Part shown: in pieces, positions 49,206-58,437 of the stretch
Numbering within the stretch: position 1 is the stretch's first letter
Layout of the letters: every line of letters starts with the position of its first letter
Assembly: GCA_002633005.1 (NCBI GenBank)
Contig: NMRA01000686.1
Coordinates: forward strand, 5,845 to 69,844
Direction of reading: 5' to 3'
Source: Phoronis australis
Taxonomy: Eukaryota; Phoronida; Phoronidae
Length of the DNA stretch: 64,000 nucleotides
Program-made: the position numbers and the translations under genes
Notes under the pieces: model-generated
Seen by the model: only the letters and a program-made list of their open reading frames with translations
Databases searched by the model: none
What the model was told of the DNA's origin: nothing

Positions 49206-50462
49206 TTCTTCTTCCGACCAACATTGACACTTAATAACTCCAAAATGTTTGCAGGTATGTTCTTCAAAATTAAAATATGAAGTTAGGCAGTATATCAATT
49301 TTGATTCATTATATAATCATATTCCATAATGCACCGGAAGAGGCCATTTGGTGCAAAGGACATGTAATTTTCAAAACGCTACTCTTATAATTTAAAAGCT
49401 ATTCCTCTCAAATTCGGTACACAGGCATAAGTCAATAAGGCAATTAAAAAAATACTTTTCTAAGTAATCGGGCCATCCAATCAGGTTAAACAGGCCTAAG
49501 GTCATTGGGTGCTAGACACTTCAAATTCACAGGTCTGATTAGCACAGGTAATTCAATTCGGAATCCAAACTTCAGGTCACTTAGTGCAAACATGGGATCA
49601 TTAGGAGCATTTTTATGAAAATTTGACCTTTTCGTTCACCAAGTATTCTGATGTGTCAACTGTTAGACAACTGTGATTCTCAGCATTAAAGACATTTTTC
49701 ACGGGTTTTGTAATAATTCTCCTCAAAACGCTTATAACGCACTGGGTAGGGTCAATTAGTGCAAAGGTCATCTAACGCTCAAAATGTTATATCTCACGTT
49801 CTTCAAGGAATTCTTTTCAATTTCAGCACATTGGTGTAAGTCAACATGCCAATTGAACAACCTACATTATTACGCAATAGGCCTAGCCAATCAGAAAAAT
49901 AGGTCAAAGGTCATCGAGTGCAAAATAAATTGTTGAGCTTGAGACTTCAATATTACATATCTGTTTACTAAATGCGATTGAGTTTGAATTCTAAATTTTC
50001 AGTTCATTTGGTGCACCCATGGGGTCATTAGGTGCATTTTTCTTCTGAAAGTTTGACCAATTCATTCATTTTGTATTGTGTAGTGCGTGAAGTAAAACCT
50101 CTGGGATTCTTAGCATTAACCACATATTAAGTCGAGTTTACAATTGTTCCCTGATCAGGGTTCATAATGCACCGGAAGATGTCAATTAGTGGAAAGGTCA
50201 TCAAAATATTAACATGTAACTTCGCCTAAAATTTTAAAGAATTCCTTTTTTAGATTGGTAAACAGGTTGCTAACGGGTCAGTAACGTCCCAAAGCAATTC
50301 CAGTAATGCGCACGCGTAGAGACCATTATTGTCACGCCGTGACAATAATCTTTCTAGTTCTTATTTTTATTCTTATTCTTCTTCCGACAAACTTTGACAC
50401 TTAATAACTGCAAAATGGTTGCAGTTATGCTCTTCAAATTTATTATATGATTTTAGGCAGTA
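49206..50462 (-). repeat. Family-A unit (complete) plus start of a second unit, inverted orientation
   Basis: A full unit runs from TTGACACTTAATAACTCCAA (49224) to the palindrome TTGTCACGCCGTGACAA (50331-50347). A second unit starts at 50354 with CTAGTTCTTATTTTTATTC and is cut at 50462 (AGGCAGTA) by the TA-flanked element. The first unit serves as the empty-site reference for both nested insertions downstream. Confidence 0.7.
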
Positions 50463-53018
50463 CAGCACACATCACGAATTTTTGTCCGCACGGTCGGAAA
50501 TTGGTCGACGACCGGCCGTCGACCGGTCGTCTAGCCGACCAGCAGCCGACCCACAACGCATGAAAACGGAAGACTGTGATTGGTTTATAGTGTCATCCAT
50601 CATCATTCTGAAATTGTTGTCACTTTCACTGTAAAGAATCGTTTCGAAACTAGAGCATTCCTATCTAGCCAGCTAGTTGTATAAAGACTATTTTCAAAAT
50701 ACAGCAAGGTGCCACTGCTTATTGAGATCCATCATACCTCGAAACTTCACACAGCCCAGATAGTTACGCTTGTCACCTCGTCGAAAAGCTTGTATCAACA
50801 TGAGCTCAAGACCGGCGGGTGTGCAAGCAAAATCTAGAAGTCAATTGGCATTCAAGTTGCCCGTTATGGCCGTTTAAGCGAAAAACATCCGACGTCATCT
50901 TCCTGCGTAATTCTCTGCCTTTTTTAACGAAAAAACGTATGCCGTCGTTTAGAAAAAAGTTCATTCGTGACACGTACCACTTCCAAAATGTTTTCAACAT
51001 CTCTCATTAGATGATGACAACATCTCAGCAAAATTTGTTCTAAAATTCGGTTCACTGATATCAAAATTCCAAAAACATATAATGAAGTGAAACCAATTCT
51101 TATCATTTGTTGTGACGTTTACGCAACCTCTTTGGAGAACGTTTGATTGAAGAATCTGTGAAAAAGAAACTGGCTAAAAGGTGACGCAATATTTCATTGG
51201 GTCGAAAGTCGACGCATAAGATCACACCATAACTTAAGCAGCAGAATAATTGTAAAAAAACATTTTTGCAACGCTGGTAAATAATTTAGATTACTCTAGG
51301 AAGATTTTATTCGGTCAGTTTTTACCCACAATGGCACAAATTTGTATATTTAATTTAATAAACAGCTTCGCACCAAGGCTAGAGCCTTCCGAGCCCTTTG
51401 GCGTAAGAACACAATACTTGGTGTTTTGCGTATACTTCAAGGGTTAAAACTTTGAAAATAATATTTTTGGGGTAACCTGGTACATGTAATCCTAAAAAAG
51501 TAATTTGTGTTTTCATGTAGAGCGTAAAAATGATTAACCCATTGATTCAAAAAGAACACTGTCGCAAACGAAAACGCACACAATTTTCAGCTATATTACA
51601 CTGGTTAAAAACAACTTCTATAAGTTTATTGCCTCGGATTCTAGTGATCACCAGGGCAAGTCAAAACTCTTAAGGGGGCGCAATTTCAAACCTTTGGCAT
51701 GAATCAGTGATATAAAAATGGAAATAGACCGACTAAAGTTCATCAGCAATGTAGACACAACAGTTACGGACACTGACTGCGTTTGTTAACGTCTTGTGGC
51801 AATGATAAAAATATTTTTTTTCTACTATGATTGATAACAAGTTTTACTCTGATGAGGTATGATGCAATATGAATGTCTAATATGCAGATCGGCAGTTGCA
51901 AAAATTTTTACTGGGTTTAATGAATCCGTTTGTTATGAACCACTGTAAAGTATGATTACTTATTGTACATTCGAAGCACGCCTCCTTAGAATAAAAACAT
52001 ACTGGTGCTTGTTGATCCTGGGTGTACTTCTGTTACAGGCATGAATGAAGATATATAGTTGTTAAGCCATAGAGGATAATAAAGCTTACATAACATCACA
52101 CTGAGCCATCTACACCAGGCATATACAAAGGATACAGTATTTCAAAAGAAGCCTCAACTACTCATTTTTCATAGTCATAACTACTCATTTTTCATAGTAT
52201 TACTAAATCACGAACACCTAGATTTATATAAGAAGTTACATAGTACGATGCTACACAACCTGCTCTCCCACATTTATGGGAGGCCTAATTTGAAACATTT
52301 AACGACATATCTTTTTTATGCAAGATTAAAACCAAGCAAAACATGTGAAACTCTCCAGAACTAAAAATAAATATCTCAAAACCAGAAATTTTACTTAAGC
52401 AGGAATTAAAACTATTCAATACATTGAGATTGTTTTCACCCAGTAGACCACAGAGCAAATAAAGACCAAAAATCACCACGTCAAATTCTTCACTTCAGGA
52501 TCAAAATAAAATACGACCGAACTGAAAATTTAATAAGTCAGGTTCAAAAACTTACCGTGTCAGTAACTTTCACGCCAGAACACCACGTCACCATCCCCAA
52601 GCATGGATCTTTCAAAGTGATAATGTCCATACTGCATGTATACATATAAACAAAGGCTATATGTTCAACCTCTCGCCGACAACAGACCTCTTATCTTGGA
52701 AATGCAGTTGAATTTTTGTTGTCTATTCCACGTTTTACAATAGATGCCAATGTATAAGTACACACTGGATTGTAACCATTGCATAATGGGTGATCAGGTA
52801 GCCTCCGGGCTTGAAAACAACTCTCTCTCCTGGCGTGATAAGTTTTCTGACACAATGAATCCTGGTTGCCAATTGTTTTTGATTCTACAGAGATTTCAAT
52901 TCCTGAATAGAAAATGTGTGTTCTGGATGTTTTCGCATCAGCTTTCCATTCAGCTAACTAGTGTACAGCACAGTGTTTTACTATCCCGTGGCTGCTCCAC
53001 TGCAACGAATCACTTCTA

Positions 53019-53198
53019 ATACAACCTTCCGTAAATGACGTTCGTATTTTGCACATTTCTTCTTGGTAACAATTTTCCAAGAGCTATATATTCATTGGAT
53101 AAGAATACCAGTCTCAGGTAGTCCTTGAGCTCATGCTCTGAATGTTTTGAACACACAACTCTTTCTTTACGCAGATACCGTTTTCTGCCCGTGGACAC
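53019..53198 (-). other. Short protein-like frame inside the TA-flanked element
   Basis: A minus-strand frame reads STGRKRYLRKERVVCSKHSE and continues ELKDYLRLVFLSNEYIALGK to a stop. The composition is coding-like and the upstream frame is open in another register (53114-53380). I do not recognise it. It could be a transposase remnant or a trapped host fragment. Confidence 0.25.
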
Positions 53199-53811
53199 CG
53201 ACTAGCTGAATTCATCAACCAAACATTTATTTTTAAAGTGTACTTTTTTAAAACACCGAGTTGACCATAGTCGTCAGTGTAGAAAAGCGAAATGAACATT
53301 TTGTACACAGTGCTCAAAGCATACGGACATACGGAAACGCCAACGCCTCTCTGTCTTACAACGCTGCGTGTACTTGGCATTTCATTTCATGCTGGAAACT
53401 TTTTTAAGACTGAGCACCGTTTCAAAAAATAGTATTTTTTCTTACAGCTGAGAAAAGAAGAATTATTCTGCGATTTTAGGACTGAAATAGAACAAAATCT
53501 CGAGTGGTGACTCATTAGAATGTGCAAACCTCGGGGGGGGGGGGATGGCGATTTATATACAAGCATGATTTATTTATTTTTTATTTTTATTTTGGAGTTG
53601 CCACTTCTCATTCTACCTAAGGTGGCCAGATCATACGCTATCAATATCACCAGACGCTTTGCTACTCAAAAGTGCACCTTTGTGTATTTTCTATCATTTT
53701 TGCCATTGCAATCGCTTTACCAAAGGTTTGCGCACATATGCCGCGTAGTGAATACTTCTTCATCACATATTCACATCTTGCCGTTCACAATTATTTTATT
53801 TTGCATAATTT

Positions 53812-53812
53812 N
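53812..53812. other. Single-N scaffold join
   Basis: The sequence to the right of this N (from CCGACCGGGCGGAC) is repeated almost identically after the N at 57591. At least one of the two placements is therefore an assembly artefact. Confidence 0.8.
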
Positions 53813-53847
53813 CCGACCGGGCGGACAAAAATTCGTGATGTGTGCTG

Positions 53848-54307
53848 TATATAAATTTGGATTCATTGTATATTCATATTCCATAATGCACCGGGAGAGG
53901 TCATTTGGTGCAAAGGTCATGTAATTTTCAAAGTTCTACTTCTTCTTTATTTTAAAAGCTATTCTTTTCAAATTCGGTACATAGGTATAAGTCAGTAAGG
54001 CAATTTTAAAAATTACTTTTCTAAATAATCGGGTAATCCAATCAGGTTGAACCGGTCAAAGGACAATAGGTGCAAACTAAGATTTTAAGCTAGACACTTC
54101 AAATTCGCAGGTCTGATTGGCACAGGTAATTCAATTTGGAATCCAAAGTTTCAGTTCATTTAGTGCAAACATGGGGTCATTAGATGCATTTTCGTCTAAA
54201 AATTTGTCCTTTACATTCATCAAGTTTTCTGATGTGTTAACCGTTAGACAACTGTGATTCTCAGCATTAAACACATTTTTCATGGGCTTTGCAATAATTC
54301 TCCTTAA
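53848..54307 (-). repeat. Family-A unit, middle part, between two insertions
   Basis: It continues the interrupted second unit from TATAAATTTGGATTCATTGT to CAATAATTCTCCTTAA, where the Kolobok-type element begins. Its landmarks (AATGCACCGGGAGAGGTCAT, CAAACATGGGGTCATTAGAT) follow in the same order as in the uninterrupted unit at 49.3-49.73 kb. Confidence 0.75.
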
Positions 54308-54641
54308 AGGCGAAGGCAACCTTTTTCCATGTCATTTTGAGCTAAAATAAGGTTGGTTGGTTATCCTAGACATATTTTTCACTTAATTACAGCTTTTCGT
54401 AATTTTATTAATTACTCGTCCGCTTTTCCGGAAGTGACGTTTTAGGAGGCAAGCGCTTCCCGCCACTTGGTTTTGCGTTGAGCTTACTGTGCGAATCTGT
54501 TCTATTCTACTTTTGTTTTGCGCTATTTTTCACCAATTGTCGCCACCACTTTCCATCGGCGAGTATTCTGCGGCAAGATAGGTTAGTAGAGAACTCAACT
54601 GCGTTGGATTTAGGGATTGTTTAGTGTGTTGTAAGCTGAAA

Positions 54642-54953
54642 ATGGCTGGAGTCGGTGACCCGTATCACAGTGACAGTAGTGTGAGTGACGGAGACCTTGT
54701 TCACAGCAGTGGTGACGAGGAATTTTTTCACGGACATTCAGTGGGTGGGTACATGTTTGAGCCCGAGTACAACGAGGCAGAGTACACACAGGCACAGGCA
54801 GCTGTTGAGAGAAACGAGGCGGCTACTGAAGACAGACGTGGTGACACATCTTGGTGCAAATGCACTGTGTGCGTTGTTATGCCTACCTCAATTGAATGCT
54901 TGTGCTGTTCCGAGTTCCACATCAATTATCTTTTTGGTCTCTTCCTCCATTAG
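54642..54953 (+). CDS. Kolobok accessory ORF with P2X7-ballast-like Cys motif (truncated)
   Basis: The ATG at 54642 (AAAATGGCTGGA) opens 103 codons. An acidic Ser/Asp-rich start (SDSSVSDGDLVHSSGDEE) is followed by GYMFEPEYNEAEYTQAQAAV and then SWCKCTVCVVMPTSIECLCC. The spacing W-C-x-C-x2-C-x2-MPT-x2-EC-x-CC is that of the zinc-binding cytoplasmic ballast of P2X7 receptors, which also occurs in many stand-alone invertebrate and fish proteins. Immediately after CCSE the family similarity stops and the frame ends FHINYLFGLFLH. The last 66 bp overlap, antisense, the end of the transposase frame. I infer an internal deletion that fused the two convergent genes tail to tail. Its role in transposition is unknown. 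Confidence 0.65.
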   Translation: MAGVGDPYHSDSSVSDGDLVHSSGDEEFFHGHSVGGYMFEPEYNEAEYTQAQAAVERNEAATEDRRGDTSWCKCTVCVVMPTSIECLCCSEFHINYLFGLFLH

Positions 54954-55130
54954 AGTGTATGTGGTATACTTGGCGGACCGCCCTGGTGAGTCAGACAAGT
55001 TCTCCTTCTCCATGAATTCCGCCACCAACTCGAGATGTTGTGACATGTATGCGTCATTGACAACTGGTATTAAATAGGAATTCTGAATGTTGTTGAATGT
55101 TGTTTTCGAAAAAAAACTTGACTTTTCCAA
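54888..55130 (-). pseudogene. Frameshifted continuation of the Kolobok transposase catalytic region
   Basis: A different minus-strand frame takes over from the 309-codon ORF at the run of eight A/T near 55109-55116. It reads TTFNNIQNSYLIPVVNDAYM and then SDSPGRSAKYTTYTLMEEET, matching the DSPGxSAKY-type block that I associate with Kolobok transposases. It stops at 54888 (GTAQAFN). The downstream catalytic region is absent. Both the shift and the truncation make this transposase inactive as written. Confidence 0.6.
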
Positions 55131-55983
55131 AGTCCATCATTGTCTTCACCGACTGAAACGTGTTTCCAGTGAAGAGCACACCACTGGACATGGTTAAGTG
55201 GACCTCCGGCATACCACGGACAGAGGAACAACTGTCCCACTTGCCAGAGTGTCCCGTGACACACTCCCACTGGATGGTGACCTGAGCACCCAAACTGCTT
55301 ACATTGTGTCGTGTGACTCCCTCGCCACACACCTGGCACCTTCTAAATAGCTCCAACACTTTAGACAAGTCCACAATAAACTTATCAAAGTTTGGCTCAC
55401 CGATCTGTTCACTGGACGACGAACTGTCCTCTTCACTGGGTGTCGAACTGGGCCTGTAATCACTCCCACTACTCAATATCGCTGCAGGGCTGCTTAGAGG
55501 CTCTGGGCTGGAGAAAACAGCACAGGGCGAATCACTACTGGTTCCAGGAATTGCACGCTCTGGGGTACGTTCGGAGGCACGGGTGACAGTAGATGAAGTG
55601 CCTCCACTGGCTCCAGTCACTGTACTGGCCACAGCTCGCGAGGCTTCTCGCTTCAAAAACGCACTTCTCGGGGGTGGCGACGGGGCACTGCCGGGAATCA
55701 ACACAGACGGAATGGCATCCTTCTTCAAGCGTTGTTTCGCGGGGACCTTCATCAGTTCAGCGTACAAATCCCTTTCGTAATCGGACGGCAGAAAGTGCTT
55801 GCCACACACACGGTAATTCTCCACTGCTTTGTACGTTGCGTGGACGGGTAACGCTGCGTTCTTCACACGAACGAGCCAAGTACGGCGAAGTGTGTCATCC
55901 ATCGGAAAGCGATGCAAAGGCACTCCCAAAGCGCGCGTGAGCCGATAATTACTACATCCCGGTACGCAGCAACAGTGTGGCAT
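55054..55983 (-). CDS. THAP-domain Kolobok transposase, N-terminal part (frameshifted)
   Basis: The ATG at 55983 begins MPHCCCVPGCSNYRLTRALG. The THAP zinc finger spans about residues 1-90: C-x4-C near the start, a conserved FPMDDTLRRTWLVRV-type Pro/Trp block, then RVCGKHFLPSDY with the final C-x2-H, and DAIPSVL in place of the usual AVPTLF box. A Ser/Pro-rich linker follows (about 110-190), then a Cys-containing region (LELFRRCQVCGEGVTRHNVS) and RGMPEVHLTMSSGVLFTGNT, typical of the domain before the RNase-H-like core. The frame is lost at an eight-base homopolymer near 55112 and ends 17 codons later. It binds DNA and cuts transposon ends in intact relatives. Here catalysis is not expected. 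Confidence 0.85.
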   Translation of the reverse strand: MPHCCCVPGCSNYRLTRALGVPLHRFPMDDTLRRTWLVRVKNAALPVHATYKAVENYRVCGKHFLPSDYERDLYAELMKVPAKQRLKKDAIPSVLIPGSAPSPPPRSAFLKREASRAVASTVTGASGGTSSTVTRASERTPERAIPGTSSDSPCAVFSSPEPLSSPAAILSSGSDYRPSSTPSEEDSSSSSEQIGEPNFDKFIVDLSKVLELFRRCQVCGEGVTRHNVSSLGAQVTIQWECVTGHSGKWDSCSSVRGMPEVHLTMSSGVLFTGNTFQSVKTMMDFGKVKFFFENNIQQHSEFLFNTSCQ

Positions 55984-56248
55984 GTTGACTGACTAGTAAA
56001 TGAAAGCGAACGACGACGGAACTTAACACAACCGAGGTAGAACAATGACTGACTCGGCAGCTCTCACAGTCAGACTATGTGAAAAGAAATTGGCGGGAAG
56101 CGCTTGCCTCCTAAAACGTCACTTCCGGAAAAGCGGACGAATAATTAATAAAATTACGAAAAGCTGTAATTAAGTGAAAAATATGTCTAGGATAACCAAC
56201 CAACCTTATTTTAGCTCAAAATGATATGGAAAAAGGTTGCCTTCGCCT

Positions 56249-56850
56249 TTAAGACGCTTATAATGCACCGGATAGGGTCAATTAGTGCAAAGGTCATCTA
56301 ACGTTCAAAATGTTATATCTCTTACGTTTTTTAAGGAATTCTTTTCAATTTCAGCACACTAGTGTAAGTCAATATGCCAATTGAACAACATAAATTACTA
56401 CGCAATAGGCCTAACCAATCCGAAAAAAAACAGGTCAAAGGTCATTGAGTGCAAACTAAAATTTTGAGCTAGAGATTTCAAAATTTCATATCTGCTTAGT
56501 GAATGAGATTGAGTTTGAATTCTAAATGTTCAGGTCTATTGGTGCACCCATAGGGTCATTAGGTACATTTTTCTTTTGAAAGTTTGACCAATTCATTCAT
56601 CTTGTATTCTGAAGTAAAACATCTATGATTCTTAGCATTAACCACACTTTAAATTGATTTTATAATTATTCCCTCATCGCAGTTCATAATGCACCGAAAG
56701 AGGTCAATTTGTGGAAAGGTCATCAAAATATTAACATGTAATTTCTCCTACAATTTGAAAGAATTCCTTTTCATATTGCTAAACGGGTTGCTGTCAGTAA
56801 CTTCCCATAACAATTCCTTTAATACGCACGCGCAGAGTCCATGTCACGTA
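56249..56850 (-). repeat. Family-A unit, last part, right of the Kolobok insertion
   Basis: It resumes at GACGCTTATAATGCACCGGA and ends at ACGCACGCGCAGAGTCCATG. The palindrome that normally closes the unit is missing or interrupted. Summed with 50354-50462 and 53848-54307, the unit is about 1.17 kb, close to the 1.14 kb of its uninterrupted neighbour. Confidence 0.7.
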
Positions 56851-57240
56851 CGAAAAAGGGAGCATGTATTATTTGACGAAGTTTAAGAACTTATAAGACC
56901 AACAGGTAAGCTGTACGCAAAAAAAAACCCGGAAAATGTAGGATCGGGCCTACACACAAATTGGCACGGGAAGTCTTCCAAAACCAAACGTTCAATCGAT
57001 GTTGTAATGAGATAATGAATGACATAACTACTATCTAATTCATAAATAGTGTATTTGATTCCCGGTAATGGAACTTCGTGTCGGTAGCAATGAGGTTTCA
57101 CAATACTGGAGGTACCCAAAGCACACTGCAGTGGCAATTTATGAAGCGGGTGAGTGGCAAACAGCAGTTACCCTTCTTCCGCCCTTGGTAAGGGACAACT
57201 TAGGTATTGTCGGCTACAAGTAAACTTACACAAAGTCAAA

Positions 57241-57590
57241 CACTGATTATGATAGAGTGCCCCAAAACTCAACGTTTACTGGGTTCAAAGCAAGGTTTGG
57301 CTATAGCCAGTGACCGGAGCGCTTAGTGTTGAGATGTAGTTTCAAGCGCGCCAAATCATTCTTCCGGCTTTGAAATAACATCATTCTATATGGACAAAGG
57401 TATGTATGTAAACGCGAAGTTATTCCCATGAATATGCATCAGATACATTATGCGTTACGCAGATGTTTTACACAACGGCGTAGCCTGTGTAGTTTTGTCT
57501 TAACTCGTTTTACAGTTTCGAGTCATATGTTTCAGCTATTTGGAGAAGGCTCTGAATTCTCGATATTTGATTTCGTGAACAACTTGAAAG
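57241..57590 (+). other. Duplicated, truncated copy of the exon H region (assembly or haplotype artefact)
   Basis: This 350 bp block is nearly identical to 57974-58322 and includes the first 75 bp of exon H (57516-57590) with acceptor TTTTACAG. It is cut by N at 57591 in the middle of the exon (AACTTGAAAG). A genuine exon duplication would not stop at a scaffold gap, so the second, complete copy is taken as the real exon. Confidence 0.75.
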
Positions 57591-57591
57591 N

Positions 57592-57973
57592 CCGACCGGG
57601 CGGACAAAAATTCGTGATGTGTGCTGTATATAAATTTGGATTCATTGTATATTCATATTCCATAATGTACCGGGAGAGGTCATTTGGTGCAAAGGTCATG
57701 TAATTTTCAAAGTTCTACTTCTTCTTTATTTTAAAAGGTATTCTTTTCAAATTCGGTACATAGGTATAAGTCAGTAAGGCAATTATAAAAATTACTTTTC
57801 TAAATAATCGGGTAATCCAATCAGGTTGAACCGGTCAAAGGACAATAGGTGCAAACTAAGATTTTAAGCTAGACACTTCAAATTCACAGGTCTGATTGGC
57901 ACAGGTAATTCAATTTGGAATCCAAAGTTTCAGTTCATTTAGTGCAAAAATGGGTTCATTAGGTGCATTTTCA
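57592..57973 (-). repeat. Displaced copy of the TA-element end plus family-A sequence
   Basis: It is nearly identical to 53813-54191 (few substitutions, for example CACCGGG versus TACCGGG). It starts right after the N and ends where the second exon H copy begins. It is either an allelic insertion or the same contig end placed twice. Confidence 0.7.
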
Positions 57974-58247
57974 CACTGATTATGTTAGAGTGCCCCAAAA
58001 CTCAACGTTTACTGGGTTCAAAGCAAGGTTTGGCTATAGCCAGTGACTAAGCGCTTAGTGTTGAGATGTAGTTTCAAGCGCGCCAAATCATTCTTCCGGC
58101 TTTGAAATAACATCATTCTATATGGACAAAGGTATGTATGTAAACGCGTGGTTATTCCCATGAATATGCATCAGATACATTATGCGTTACGCAGATGTTT
58201 TACACAACGGCGTAGCCTGTGTAGTTTTGTCTTAACTCGTTTTAAAG

Positions 58248-58437
58248 TTTCGAGTCATATGTTTCAGCTATTTGGAGAAGGCTCTGAATTCTCGATATTT
58301 GATTTCGTGAACAACTTGAAAGGAGTGATAGACGCTGCTTATAAGTTCTCAGTCGAGTACAAGAAAGCAAAGATGGCGAATAAGCTTCCATATGGGATGT
58401 CAGAAGGTGCATGGTCGTTAGTTAGAGCAAACTTCCG
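58248..58437 (+). CDS. Exon H of the large uncharacterised + strand gene
   Basis: Acceptor CGTTTTAAAG precedes 58248 (TTTTACAG in the duplicate copy) and donor CCG|GTGAGA follows 58437. It is entered in phase 1, completing the codon left by exon G, and left in phase 2. It reads SSHMFQLFGEGSEFSIFDFV, then NNLKGVIDAAYKFSVEYKKA and SEGAWSLVRANF. A second possible acceptor (TATGTTTCAG, exon from 58268) would shorten it by about seven residues and break the phase with exon G. No family is recognised. Confidence 0.75.

Larger units (their letters stand above)
50463..53847. mobile_element. 3.4 kb TA-flanked DNA element inserted in family A
   Basis: The left end is TA|CAGCACACATCACGAATTTT. The right end is the inverted complement, ending GATGTGTGCTG|TA at 53847. 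Removing the element rejoins AGGCAGTA to TATAAATTTGGATTCATT, which matches the uninterrupted family-A sequence AGGCAGTATATCAATTTTGA near 49290. The terminal repeat is rich in GGTCGG/CCGACC. TA duplication suggests a Tc1/mariner-type mechanism, but no transposase was recognised and the only protein-like frame is a short minus-strand one at 53019-53198. An assembly gap (N, 53812) falls inside the right terminal repeat, so the interior may be incomplete. Confidence 0.6.
54308..56248. mobile_element. Kolobok-type DNA transposon with 158 bp TIRs and TTAA duplication
   Basis: TIRs of 158 bp (54308-54465 and 56091-56248) start AGGCGAAGGCAACCTTTTTC and differ at only about two positions. TTAA flanks both sides (54304-54307 and 56249-56252). 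The insertion splits a family-A unit at TTCTCC/GACGCTTATAA. The uninterrupted copy at 49705-49745 reads ATTCTCCTCAAAACGCTTAT. TTAA targets plus a THAP-domain transposase identify the Kolobok superfamily (established knowledge of that family). The near-identical TIRs imply a young insertion. Two convergent genes lie inside. At 1.94 kb the element is short for an autonomous Kolobok, and both gene 3' ends look truncated at a common point near 54900-54930. Confidence 0.85.

Noticed and set aside
53520-53924. 134-codon + strand frame
   Set aside because: It crosses an N and runs into the terminal repeat of a transposon. It has no coding character.
55392-55940. + strand frames of 64-115 codons over the transposase
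   Set aside because: They are antisense shadows of the GC-richer THAP transposase gene.
57516-57590. Real tandem duplication of exon H
   Set aside because: The copy stops exactly at a single-N join and is followed by sequence repeated after another N, which points to assembly.
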